Part shown: piece after piece, positions 26,750 to 36,323 of the stretch
Layout of the letters: every line of letters starts with the position of its first letter
How positions within the stretch are numbered: the stretch's first letter is position 1
NCBI GenBank assembly: GCA_024401515.1
Contig: JAKSKY010000010.1
Coordinates: 1-39,699, forward strand
Length of the DNA stretch: 39,699 bases
From: Paludibacteraceae bacterium
GTDB lineage: Bacteria > Bacteroidota > Bacteroidia > Bacteroidales > Paludibacteraceae
Reading direction: 5' to 3'
The notes under the pieces: model-generated
Told to the model about the DNA's origin: nothing
Seen by the model: only the letters and a program-made list of their open reading frames with translations
The model's database searches: none
Made by a program: the position numbers and the translations under genes

Positions 26750-29125
26750 CTATTTTCCAGCCTTTTTATTTTTTGCTGACTTTGACAATGTGTCAGATTC
26801 TGCCGCTTCCCCATTATTTTCTGGGGTTGCGGAAGAGAGTGTATCCCCTTGGGATTTCAAAGCATTTCCAGTGGAGTCTGGAGATGTAACTGCCTCTATT
26901 TTGGTAGAATCAGCCACATCACAACATGATGCGGATTTGTCATTATGAAAGAAAAAGAAATAGGCACCAGCACCTAAACCAATAACTAAAACAGCTAAAA
27001 TGGCAAACAACCCTTTCTTTCCCAAAACATTCATGATCTTCTTAAAGAATGACTCTCCGTAATAATCAGACTTTATCTTGGCTGCGATATCCTCTGGAAT
27101 GTCTGATGATTTCTTAATGATGGAATCAAATGATCCCCTTGAAATTTTATAAACATTAAGAATACTCTCAACAAACTCATAAGGAGCTTTCGCACTACCA
27201 ACCAATGGGAATAGAGATTGTTCAGAATGTTTCGCCAATTTACCCTTCACCAATTCCGCCAATGCATTATAGTCATCAGACTTTAAGTTAGGGATTATTT
27301 TTTTCAGCAATGGTTCGAATTCATCGACAGTGGCAAATTCGCCAGCAGTAGACATAACAGCGGCCGCATTCTTTTCATTAATATCACCCAACATATAAGC
27401 CGTGATATTTTCCCACTTTTTCACCTCATTATCGGCTTTATTTATTTGTGGGTTAGAAAGAATCTTCTCTTTGATCTTCTTCGCCAAATCAACAGAAACC
27501 TTATTATCCTTTAGGTTAGCGTTCAGAATTGGCAAAATGAATGACCAAACTTGAGCGATAGAACCTTTACCCTTATTGACAACATCCAGCAATATATCAA
27601 GGGTTTGTCCCGCAGGTAAATTCAAATTCATCATCACTTTTTGGATGTCTGCGTCGCTTCTCTTCAACTCAAACATTTTAGGAATAATGTAATCAGCCTG
27701 CTTTTGTTTGGTTGAATAGAAGAGATCATACATATCCATCCAATAGGCGGAGATCTCAGGTGTATCCAAATAAGCATGCTTCTCCTCACATTGGGATTTC
27801 TCCAAGTACTTACTGATGTTCTTAAAACCACCCAACTTTTTGATTGAATCAACCAATGTGGAGACGGATGACAATATCTGCTTAGAGATGGCGCTCTTGC
27901 TAGGTGCGATCACACCGCTAAGATCGAAACCGTAATCTGATAATGCATTGATTTTCATAATAGAATCTGCATTCGCATTACCTTGAATATACTCTTTCAA
28001 CACACCATCTACACATGAGTTCAATCTATTTTGAAGAGCCTTGTTGCCTGCAAAACAATTTTTTAAGATATTCCACAAATCATTATTTTGAGGGAACATA
28101 TTTGCGAATGCAAAATTGTTCGGTTCCATCAGATAACTAAACAAAACGCTCTTTATGGTTGGATCCACATTCCTATTTTCCAAATAAACGGGACTCAAAA
28201 TCCAATTAATATACTTGTGTACCTCTTGAAGATTGTTAGGAATATTAGATTTAATTACACCACCATACAATTTTGCCTCAATTGTCTCGAATACATTGTC
28301 AGAAGATAAATCCAACTCGACGAATTGTCTCGCATATGAATAATCAAACTTATAATGTTCATTGACAAAGAAAATATTATAGGCCTCTTGAGCACCTTCC
28401 AACTGATAATTGGTACAGAAAGTCATTTTTTCCACCAAAGAGGCAGGGACAACTCTCATCAAATCCACCATCAAACGAGCCGCATCATTCGCGTCAGATT
28501 TGATGATCAATGGCTTTTTAGAAATAAGGGACTCAAGAAATGCGAACAACATCTTTGATGTAATATCCGCATTTATCGTCGGCAATTCATTGCATGCGAA
28601 TGATTTCTCCTCCTGTTTCAACAAAGGCATTTCACCCAATGACAATTGCTTCATCTCCTCATTACTCTGTGAAGGGACTGGGGTCTTAGGGGTAAATGCG
28701 ACATTACCAGCTTTAGCGTCTTCGTAGAATATCTGCAAAGCCTCCATGCCAGGGAATGCATCAAATAGATAGGCATCCACAACGAAATTATCTACTCTGG
28801 CTGCCGTATACTTGATGTAATACGGATAGTCAAATCCAACAGAGATAGTCCTTGCGATGACATACAACTCCTTGCCCGTAATAGGATCAGCCAACTTCAC
28901 AAAACGATAGGTAATCGGATAATTATCCATCAAATTAGGATTCTCCAACAACACCTTCGGATTGGGTTGCTCCAACTTTCCTGAATTATAGGAGAAAATA
29001 CCATTGTTTTGCAACAGTTGAATATACTCCTGAGGCATTCCCTCCGTAAAAGTACGTACACCTAAGCCAACACTTCCTGATTGTGTCTTCTCGGAAGAAT
29101 TATATATAATGTGATAATATTTCAT
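26750..29125 (-). CDS. GAP1-like (GTPase-associated protein 1) tail-anchored protein
   Basis: A 791-residue protein. The N-terminus (about 1-150; KYYHIIYNSSEKTQSGSVGLGVRTFTEGMPQEYIQLLQNNG) resembles the GAP1 N-terminal domain, found next to P-loop GTPases in computationally described NTP-dependent conflict systems. A middle part with RLMVDLMRVVPASLVEKMTFCTNYQ and a long helical region, perhaps alpha-solenoid, follow. Near the C-terminus is one transmembrane segment (about 706-727). Beyond it is a tail of about 60 residues rich in Ser, Thr, Asp and Lys, with CC just after the membrane. It lies 11 bp after the zinc-ribbon GTPase, the expected partner. Family assignment is from memory of the motifs; the membrane anchor is clear. 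Confidence 0.75.
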   Translation of the reverse strand: MKYYHIIYNSSEKTQSGSVGLGVRTFTEGMPQEYIQLLQNNGIFSYNSGKLEQPNPKVLLENPNLMDNYPITYRFVKLADPITGKELYVIARTISVGFDYPYYIKYTAARVDNFVVDAYLFDAFPGMEALQIFYEDAKAGNVAFTPKTPVPSQSNEEMKQLSLGEMPLLKQEEKSFACNELPTINADITSKMLFAFLESLISKKPLIIKSDANDAARLMVDLMRVVPASLVEKMTFCTNYQLEGAQEAYNIFFVNEHYKFDYSYARQFVELDLSSDNVFETIEAKLYGGVIKSNIPNNLQEVHKYINWILSPVYLENRNVDPTIKSVLFSYLMEPNNFAFANMFPQNNDLWNILKNCFAGNKALQNRLNSCVDGVLKEYIQGNANADSIMKINALSDYGFDLSGVIAPSKSAISKQILSSVSTLVDSIKKLGGFKNISKYLEKSQCEEKHAYLDTPEISAYWMDMYDLFYSTKQKQADYIIPKMFELKRSDADIQKVMMNLNLPAGQTLDILLDVVNKGKGSIAQVWSFILPILNANLKDNKVSVDLAKKIKEKILSNPQINKADNEVKKWENITAYMLGDINEKNAAAVMSTAGEFATVDEFEPLLKKIIPNLKSDDYNALAELVKGKLAKHSEQSLFPLVGSAKAPYEFVESILNVYKISRGSFDSIIKKSSDIPEDIAAKIKSDYYGESFFKKIMNVLGKKGLFAILAVLVIGLGAGAYFFFFHNDKSASCCDVADSTKIEAVTSPDSTGNALKSQGDTLSSATPENNGEAAESDTLSKSAKNKKAGK

Positions 29126-29136
29126 AATGGTAATAT

Positions 29137-30387
29137 TTATTTATCTGTTGGAATATCAAAACCGCCTAACTTTATCAAGATCCAAGCCAAAGGATCCAAT
29201 ACACGAATCGGTGTCACCTGATCAGAACCGTTTTTCACCTGAATCTGTTTTGCGACATCACACATGGCTCCGAGAGATGAAACGCCAAAATATCTTGCAT
29301 TATCGCCCCAAATATGCTTGATGTCATCCGCCAATGCACTTTCATCCCATACATTCTCGTCCGACAAATAAGCGGAAATCATGGCACTGCAGTCATCGAT
29401 TTGAGACATAGAAACTTTTCCTGTCTTAATGAATTTGCTATTCTCAAAATCACCGTTTCTATCAACAAATGGGGTCACATCACAACCCAAGTCCTCTTTG
29501 TTATCAATCACCGCATCAAATTTTGAGAAGACAAAGGCAAATGGTCGTTCCGTCAATTTCAATCCGCTATTATTCTGATAGAACACCTTCAACGTATTCA
29601 AAGTCTCCTTATAATCGTATGTAATGTCACTATTCTCGATTTCATTCGACTCTAAAATTTTCTTAATATTAGGAATGGACAATGTATCAAACACAACAAT
29701 AACACCTTTCGATTCCTTAAAGTATTTCTCTTGTTTTACCTTTTCAGCATCGTTAAAACTCTCACCTGCAGTATCATAGAATACCAAATACACCGCCTTT
29801 TTAGTCGTGACACTTTCCAATCTCACAATCCATGGAATAGGATGGGGAGTCTCCTGTGTCTTGTTCAAAGCCATCTTATCTTCAAAGATAGCCTTACGGT
29901 GCTTCTTGAACATGTTGGTCGTTCTCTCATCCTCGGTTCTACCAACTTGTTGTAGCGTTACGGACAAACCTAATTTGTTACGGTATTTCAACAACTGGTC
30001 GATCAAAGTGACGATATAATGGGATTTACCACTGGCAGGACCACCAATAACCGAGATAATTTCAGAACCTTTCTCCACCATCTCAGCAGGAAGTTGATTG
30101 TGGCAATGAGGACAAATGAACTTGTGGGAAGCCACACCACATGAACATTTTTGGGACTGTAAAGGTTTCCAACCCATTCTCTCAAAAAAAGAAAAACTAC
30201 CTGGGAAGTAGCGCTTCATAGGCATACTCGTACCCCAGTGGTCAGAATATTTTTTGTCGTCCACCATCGGACAAATAGGTACAGGACGACCCTCCGGACC
30301 AATCATTGTGGAGTTATTCTCACAACGGAACATCACCTCCGTGGATTTAAAATTCTTAAAGCAATAAGGACATAATATTTTAGCCAT
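29137..30387 (-). CDS. Zinc-ribbon P-loop GTPase (double-GTPase / TRAFAC-like)
   Basis: A 416-residue protein. The N-terminal 100 residues carry paired Cys motifs for one or two zinc ribbons (C6-x2-C9, C22, C39, C81-x-C83, C92-x2-C95). The GTPase fold follows: P-loop GGPASGKS (115-122), Walker B/G3 FYDTAGE (204-209) and a G4-like FSKFD (287-291). The DTAGE form is that of TRAFAC small GTPases, and the whole fits the group called DO-GTPase2 in the conflict-system literature (assignment from memory). No membrane segment is present. It is flanked by the degenerate HSP70-like gene (14 bp) and the GAP1-like gene (11 bp), and probably acts as the switch of the complex. Confidence 0.85.
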   Translation of the reverse strand: MAKILCPYCFKNFKSTEVMFRCENNSTMIGPEGRPVPICPMVDDKKYSDHWGTSMPMKRYFPGSFSFFERMGWKPLQSQKCSCGVASHKFICPHCHNQLPAEMVEKGSEIISVIGGPASGKSHYIVTLIDQLLKYRNKLGLSVTLQQVGRTEDERTTNMFKKHRKAIFEDKMALNKTQETPHPIPWIVRLESVTTKKAVYLVFYDTAGESFNDAEKVKQEKYFKESKGVIVVFDTLSIPNIKKILESNEIENSDITYDYKETLNTLKVFYQNNSGLKLTERPFAFVFSKFDAVIDNKEDLGCDVTPFVDRNGDFENSKFIKTGKVSMSQIDDCSAMISAYLSDENVWDESALADDIKHIWGDNARYFGVSSLGAMCDVAKQIQVKNGSDQVTPIRVLDPLAWILIKLGGFDIPTDK

Positions 30388-30401
30388 ACCAAATTCATTT
30401 A

Positions 30402-32396
30402 TTAATATTTACAATTGCATGTATTACCATCAAAAGCGTTATTGATTCCAACAGTAACTTCATCTTCATGAGGCCATAACTTAATTGTCAAAGGCAAGTT
30501 CTTCTTGCATTTTGGCATCTCGGGGAATGGTAAATCATATGATTTCTCCACCACACCAGTCAGAACCTCCCCTGATTCATTCAAGTCATCCACAAAGGAG
30601 AGAACACGATCCACACGAGTGACGGGTTCTGTAAAGAATGCTAGGACACATCGATAAGAGACCTTGGTGTCTCCAAAGTCAATCACAACATTTAGTTTCC
30701 TTTTTTTACTAAAGAAACCACCAGTTGTCGTCACCGACGCACTCATCTTCACGGAAACCTTAGAGGCTTGAACCACCGGTAGTTCGAAACCAGGAGGAAC
30801 CAATTGCTTAATCTGCTCAATCAGTTTATCCTGAAGCGAACGAACGGAAGTCTTTCTTAATTCATCTAGCTTTTGTTTGTACGAAGGGAACAAATCCTCG
30901 TACTTATTCGTTTCCTCCATTTTGGTCGAAACAAATAATTTGATCTTATCTACAGATTCCAACAAACCTGAGATACGGGAAAAAGTCTTGTTGTACCTTT
31001 CCACAACACCTTTGGCATCATCAACAGAAGCGACGGATTGGACAATCGAATATATATTCTCCAATTCATTCTTCTTAACATTCAAATCACCGACGATAGC
31101 ATCCAAATTAGAGGCGACATTTAGCTGCAATCCCAATTTAGCCCCTTTGAAATCGGCCATCTTCATATGCTCCAACCATACCGCTTCTGATTTTCTTAAA
31201 TCATCCAGGGCAGGTGTAATCATTGTATCCGCTTCACTGATAACATTTTCAACATTATCGATGACAGCGACCAATTTATCAGAATTCTTAACCCAAGTCC
31301 TTACACCTTCCAAATTTGAAGTTGGCTGATTACAGATCTTATCCATATCCATATCAACCAAACGAGCCTCTTTCCATAAATGCGCCAAGACATCGGCATA
31401 CAACTTATCAGAAACCTTAGCAACAGAACCAAATGATTGAGAAAGAGAAGACTCAAGCAAATTGTTCTTGGACGAAAACTCTCTAAAGAAGATGTTTACT
31501 TTGGCCGGTTCCACTTCATTCTTCTTGAAGAAGGACTTCATCTGCACGCTTAATTGATCGTTAGCCAATGCGGCGGAATTGATGTCATTCTTCAACAAAT
31601 AAGCATCGTACTCCTTATTATTTGAAAGTACAATCGTCTCGTTAAATAGTGATTTCGAATCGTTATCAAGAAAATTCTTTACAATTTCAGTTAATATCGG
31701 ACGTTCTGTATCTAGAGTAAGTCCTCTGGCATTAATACTGTCCCATAGTATCTTCACACCATAACCAACTCTAGGATCTTGTCCCACACCTGGTACAATA
31801 CAACTCGCCAAACGCTCTGCTGTTTGTGAAATATAGAGACCTAGAGAGACATCGTCACCATCGTTCTCCACCACACACGTATAAGGTAATGATAAACGAT
31901 TTTGCTCTTTTAGGGAAGTAACCAAAGTGGAATTCCAATCCAAACTAGCCACATTGCCATAACCCTCATCCTTGAATAAATTCAACAAACGGATTCTATC
32001 ATCAAAAGAGACCTCGGAACAAAAAAGTAACCCAATAGGCAAATTGGCTTTCAAAGAGACCAAATCCTCATTCCTATAAACATCTAAAAAAAAACTGCGT
32101 AAATAGGATTCAACCTTACAATAAAGGGTTCTATCCGTTAAATTATTGTAAGTGTTTACAACTTGGTTAACTCCTGTTTTAATACCTTCTATCGCCCACT
32201 GAAGAAATCCCTCCTCATTTTCTTCATTTTGTTGTCGGGAAGTGTTTTCCGCCTCAATGGAATTCAAAGGTGTCCAATAATCACTAATACCAGAACGCAA
32301 AATATTGTATCGCTGCAGATACGAGGAACTCGTATCTGCATTGTAATACAACGATATATTTTTCTGTGATAAAACGATCAAAACAAAATGAGACAT
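30402..32396 (-). CDS. Probable degenerate HSP70-fold protein with coiled coil
   Basis: A 664-residue protein that I do not recognise outright. In the first 250 residues the run LPIGLLFCSEVSFDDRIRLLNLFKDEG, then NVASLDWNSTLVTSL and YTCVVENDGDDVSLGLYIS, follows the order of the HSP70 ATPase core (VPA...R...A...GL, E-AA-L, then phosphate-2 DxGGGT). The Gly residues of phosphate 2 are replaced and no DxGTT phosphate-1 loop is visible. ATP hydrolysis is therefore unlikely. The middle (about 330-540) is helical and coiled-coil-like, and the C-terminal 110 residues look like a beta domain ending in CNCKY. It lies 7 bp behind the HSP70-like ATPase gene, suggesting a pseudo-ATPase partner. Confidence 0.6.
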   Translation of the reverse strand: MSHFVLIVLSQKNISLYYNADTSSSYLQRYNILRSGISDYWTPLNSIEAENTSRQQNEENEEGFLQWAIEGIKTGVNQVVNTYNNLTDRTLYCKVESYLRSFFLDVYRNEDLVSLKANLPIGLLFCSEVSFDDRIRLLNLFKDEGYGNVASLDWNSTLVTSLKEQNRLSLPYTCVVENDGDDVSLGLYISQTAERLASCIVPGVGQDPRVGYGVKILWDSINARGLTLDTERPILTEIVKNFLDNDSKSLFNETIVLSNNKEYDAYLLKNDINSAALANDQLSVQMKSFFKKNEVEPAKVNIFFREFSSKNNLLESSLSQSFGSVAKVSDKLYADVLAHLWKEARLVDMDMDKICNQPTSNLEGVRTWVKNSDKLVAVIDNVENVISEADTMITPALDDLRKSEAVWLEHMKMADFKGAKLGLQLNVASNLDAIVGDLNVKKNELENIYSIVQSVASVDDAKGVVERYNKTFSRISGLLESVDKIKLFVSTKMEETNKYEDLFPSYKQKLDELRKTSVRSLQDKLIEQIKQLVPPGFELPVVQASKVSVKMSASVTTTGGFFSKKRKLNVVIDFGDTKVSYRCVLAFFTEPVTRVDRVLSFVDDLNESGEVLTGVVEKSYDLPFPEMPKCKKNLPLTIKLWPHEDEVTVGINNAFDGNTCNCKY

Positions 32397-32403
32397 ACTC
32401 TTT

Positions 32404-35400
32404 TTATTTTAATTTTTTAAGCAAAAACTCATCCAAGAAATTCATACCCTCCAAAATAATCAAAGGATACAAGAAATTGAATGGCTCTTTTGGATTATTC
32501 TTCTTCATGGCAGCTTGATATTCTGGCATCTCCTTAATATATCTATTAAGCTCCATATTCTTCAAGAAATCAATGATTTCATTTTGGGTGAAGAACTTGC
32601 TGATTCCGAAGTTATTAGCAACCATGTAGAAGATTTGAATGAAGTTTTGGAACTTATTGTATTGACCACGTTGTGGACACATAAAATTAGATCCCAAATA
32701 ACGGAACATATCCGTGCTGACACCATCATCAAATTTCAAAGCCACATGTTCTTGAGTCTGAGAATTAACCACATAGAAGTTGTCCTCTCCCATGCACTCA
32801 ATAATTTTCTCTTCAGACGGAACTAACAATCGACTGTTAGAAGCGACCAATCCCATAGAGACTTCATATTTAATGTCATCGCTAGCCTCTCCCTTAGTGA
32901 ATTCGCTCTCATTAACATCATAAATATATTGACCAGCCGCTTGTTCAATAGCGGCGTTGCTCTCTACGGTACCTGCCAAACCGGCTAGATATGAGGTACG
33001 ATAGTAATTTTTAGCGAATTCCCTATCAATACAACTCAACCATTCGAAAATACGGGCACCCTTACCCGCTGTCTTCAAATGAACAATTGGTCTAAAGTTC
33101 TTATCTGGTGCTTCGTCAGATTTTCTGATCTCCTCCACCAACTTTTTAGTTACCTGTCCGGCATAATACATGATCAAACCGGTAACAAATAAGTTAGCGC
33201 ACATAAGTCCTTGACAATCTGTACTAATTTTCTTGTAGAAGGCTGGCAGATCCTTAATATCCATTCGGTCCACCACTTGGTCGAAATAGAAAGAGGCAGT
33301 CTCAGGACTATAACGATTATCACCAATATTTAATCCAGGAATAGACCAACCATATTGTTGACAAGTGGACAATAGAACATTCTTGAATGAAGCAGAGGCA
33401 TATTTGGTCGCTCTTGAAACATTCTGAGCGGCAAAGCGAATAGAACTTTGCTTCACCATAGCACAAGAAGGTGTTCTTTGACTATCGTACATTTGACAAA
33501 GGGCAGAAATATCAGAAGTACTTCCTCCAATATCAAAACATAACAATAGACTTTGTCCATCAATATTATTAGCGAACTTATTAGCCACGGCACTTGCTTC
33601 TGTCATACTGGAATTACCGTCCATATTGATCGATTTGAAGTCAAACTTGATGACCTCATCCTTCGGTGCCAAATCAATCACCTTGGCTTGAACAGGAGTA
33701 TTGTCTCCCAATCCTCCCCTAGGAGCACTGCCAAGGCCACCACCAAGACCTCCTAAGCCACCTTGAGTTCCGCTACCAAGACCGCCCCCTAGGCCACCTA
33801 AGCCACCCAATCCAGTTAGACCACCACCGTTACCAAGGCCAGAAAGTCCTACGCCGCTAGAGGTTCCATCACCCAAACCATTACCGCCGAGTCCAACACC
33901 GGCATTACCCATATTTGGAGAGGAGATAACTGGCTTTTTGTATTTTGTACCATCTTCGATTCTAAATGGATAAACATCCTTCAAGCTATCCCAAATTTGA
34001 CGATATTGATTCATCAATTCATAAGTGAATGATGATGGATATGACCAACGGATCTTATCAGGAACAATCGGTCTAAACTCCCTATCATACAATTCTGCGT
34101 AAATTTGGAGCAATAGTGTACGTAAATAAGCCTTACGATAAGCGATATCAACATCACTCTCAGACCACTTCATGTTATGGACAAGTTCAGCGGATACATC
34201 CTCGTCAAAATTCAAATTAACACGTTGCTCCGACACGGAAGCGATTGGCAATTCATTCTCAAAACAAGGGAAACCACCCACAACCTCTCTCTGCAAAGTT
34301 TCCACTTCTCCGCCAGTTAGATCCAAACGTGATCTATCATGAACAGTCAGGATACTCTTTATCGCATTGGAACCAATCTCCCTTCGTTGGAAGAAAAACA
34401 CATTACGTTCACTCGCATTGGTATCATGTTCTCCTGATTTATCCTCAATTGGAGAATGGCTGTTCAACAACAAGGAGATTCTTTTGTTACGGAAGCTGAA
34501 AGCCTCTGGTTTTCCATTCTCTTCACAGAATGCGACAGAGGTATTGGTACTACCGAAATCGATACCCAACGCAGCATTAATCGTATCAGAATCAGAGACG
34601 CCAAACATATTTCTAGGAAGCTGCTTATCGCCTTGTCCGCCATACTTAATCACCAAGAAACCAGCAGGTTTGTCACCACAGGAAAGAGACAATCCATAAT
34701 AAGGCATCTTAGACTCGAAGATTTCATACTTGTATGGATTATCAATCATTTTACGAGCAGAAACATGCATCTTCGCACCTACCCTTTCATCCGTGGCAAT
34801 CAAGTCCTCATTAGCCATATAAACAGGTTGATCGTGTTCGTCAACCAACATACGCATTGATCCCTTACCTGGATTTGCGGCAATAGGATTTGCCACAAAA
34901 GGACAAGAAGAAGATCTTGTATCATGAGGGAGCTCAGAATAGATAAAATATCTACTCCATTGTTCTTTCACAAAGTTTGGCCAAATAACGACGTCCTTCT
35001 TTTGAATAGGACGCTCCTTTACTGTATAAACCTCGCTGATAGGAGGACCTTGCTCTCCACTCTCCCCTGTTAAACGAATCTTTAACAAGACCTTCAAGTT
35101 ATCAATCTTCGAATTAGGATCGTATGAAGCGGTAAGAGTTGAACGAATCTCGTGGTTAGAGGCATCCTCATTATCTTGCAATAATTGACCAATGTTATTA
35201 CCAAAAACTTGTAGACCTTTGACACTTAAAGGCAATGCGAAATAAACATATCCAGTATCACCCTCAATCTTCGCCTTCAACAAATACAAAGGATACTTGC
35301 TAAGCGCCTCTGGATGTTCTTTCGCATAACTCTTGGTCATCACCTGAGCGATTACGGAATCCTTAGGCAACAACAATGTTTTTGGATCGAATTCCACGCC

Positions 35401-36306
35401 ATTCTCCTGTCCCATTTTCTCGCTAGGGAAAATTGCTCCATTGTAACTGAACAGTATAGTTGAATGGTTAAATATATTTGAGAACGGAGCCTTAAACTTA
35501 TTAATAGAAGGGATATCGGTTACATTATCATAATCCTTCAACTCCTCCTTCAATTCCTTCATCCAGCTGTCCAATTCATTCTCTACATAGAAGAAGTCTC
35601 TATCGTACTTCTTGCCAAATTCTGTGAGTTTAGAACGAATGTGGCCTACATAGGCGAACAAACGCCCCTTTTGTTGAATAGACAAATTCCCAACAGCTTG
35701 AAAGAGCGAAGGATTGTTCGCCTCGCTAAATTGTGTGGAAGAGAACAAAATAGTCTCAGGAGAAGTCGCACCAATTACCTTGTGATCAAATTTAATGACA
35801 TCAATAAATGGTTCGAGTTTATCATCCGGAGTATCTACTGGCGTACTTGGATCACACCATAAGCGTCTATTTGCCAACAACATGTTACCAAAAGCACCCT
35901 TAGGCTCAAAAACCCTCGCAGTTTCCTTTATGGTTTTACCATCCGAATAGGTCAACTTAATTCTTCTAACCTCAATTTTTTCATCAAATAGAGCGATTGC
36001 GGTAATTACCTTACGCCATTGATCCAACAAATTAGCATAGAAAATATTAAGTGATTGGGTTTTATCTGAGCGAATCTTTCCAGCATGAACCAATGCATAT
36101 TTAAACAAATGCACACGTGCGAAAACTGAAGGAACACCAGAAACAAACGCATTTAATCCCTCCTTGTTGTCCTTATCCAATGCAGATCCAGTATCGATCT
36201 CATCGGTCATAGACTTTATTTCCAAAAGGCTCCATTGCTTCGCATCACTACAAGCAATCTCTTTACCTTTATTGACATCTATAACTAAAGCTTTATTTTC
36301 AGCCAT
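32404..36306 (-). CDS. Large HSP70/actin-fold ATPase with long N-terminal extension
   Basis: A 1300-residue protein. The first 570 residues are an extension of unknown fold. At about 579-594 comes ALGIDFGSTNTSVAFC, the phosphate-1 motif of the HSP70/actin superfamily. Phosphate 2 is LLLCFDIGGSTSDISALC (about 918-935) and the adenosine motif is probably HLKTAGKGARIFEWL (about 1077-1091). All key Asp and Gly residues are present, so ATP binding and hydrolysis are likely. Between phosphate 1 and 2 lies a Gly/Leu-rich stretch (about 800-868) made of GLGG-type units. No substrate-binding domain of DnaK type is recognisable at the C-terminus. It is 17 bp behind the tubulin-like gene and 7 bp before the pseudo-HSP70 gene. 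Confidence 0.88.
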   Translation of the reverse strand: MAENKALVIDVNKGKEIACSDAKQWSLLEIKSMTDEIDTGSALDKDNKEGLNAFVSGVPSVFARVHLFKYALVHAGKIRSDKTQSLNIFYANLLDQWRKVITAIALFDEKIEVRRIKLTYSDGKTIKETARVFEPKGAFGNMLLANRRLWCDPSTPVDTPDDKLEPFIDVIKFDHKVIGATSPETILFSSTQFSEANNPSLFQAVGNLSIQQKGRLFAYVGHIRSKLTEFGKKYDRDFFYVENELDSWMKELKEELKDYDNVTDIPSINKFKAPFSNIFNHSTILFSYNGAIFPSEKMGQENGVEFDPKTLLLPKDSVIAQVMTKSYAKEHPEALSKYPLYLLKAKIEGDTGYVYFALPLSVKGLQVFGNNIGQLLQDNEDASNHEIRSTLTASYDPNSKIDNLKVLLKIRLTGESGEQGPPISEVYTVKERPIQKKDVVIWPNFVKEQWSRYFIYSELPHDTRSSSCPFVANPIAANPGKGSMRMLVDEHDQPVYMANEDLIATDERVGAKMHVSARKMIDNPYKYEIFESKMPYYGLSLSCGDKPAGFLVIKYGGQGDKQLPRNMFGVSDSDTINAALGIDFGSTNTSVAFCEENGKPEAFSFRNKRISLLLNSHSPIEDKSGEHDTNASERNVFFFQRREIGSNAIKSILTVHDRSRLDLTGGEVETLQREVVGGFPCFENELPIASVSEQRVNLNFDEDVSAELVHNMKWSESDVDIAYRKAYLRTLLLQIYAELYDREFRPIVPDKIRWSYPSSFTYELMNQYRQIWDSLKDVYPFRIEDGTKYKKPVISSPNMGNAGVGLGGNGLGDGTSSGVGLSGLGNGGGLTGLGGLGGLGGGLGSGTQGGLGGLGGGLGSAPRGGLGDNTPVQAKVIDLAPKDEVIKFDFKSINMDGNSSMTEASAVANKFANNIDGQSLLLCFDIGGSTSDISALCQMYDSQRTPSCAMVKQSSIRFAAQNVSRATKYASASFKNVLLSTCQQYGWSIPGLNIGDNRYSPETASFYFDQVVDRMDIKDLPAFYKKISTDCQGLMCANLFVTGLIMYYAGQVTKKLVEEIRKSDEAPDKNFRPIVHLKTAGKGARIFEWLSCIDREFAKNYYRTSYLAGLAGTVESNAAIEQAAGQYIYDVNESEFTKGEASDDIKYEVSMGLVASNSRLLVPSEEKIIECMGEDNFYVVNSQTQEHVALKFDDGVSTDMFRYLGSNFMCPQRGQYNKFQNFIQIFYMVANNFGISKFFTQNEIIDFLKNMELNRYIKEMPEYQAAMKKNNPKEPFNFLYPLIILEGMNFLDEFLLKKLK
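33706..33908 (-). repeat. Gly/Leu-rich low-complexity insert within the HSP70-like gene
   Basis: About 68 codons encode repeats of GLG, GGLG and GLGGG with scattered Ser, Asn and Asp. The DNA is an imperfect, GC-rich repeat of CCACC/CCAAG-type units on the plus strand, unlike the AT-rich surroundings. Its codons vary from unit to unit, so it is not a recent expansion. It sits inside the predicted ATPase domain, probably as a surface loop. Confidence 0.85.
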
Positions 36307-36323
36307 ATCATTCAGTGATTAAA

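Noticed and set aside
33706..33908. Repeat array considered as CRISPR
   Set aside because: Units are short, imperfect and in frame, with no regular spacers. They encode the Gly-rich protein insert.
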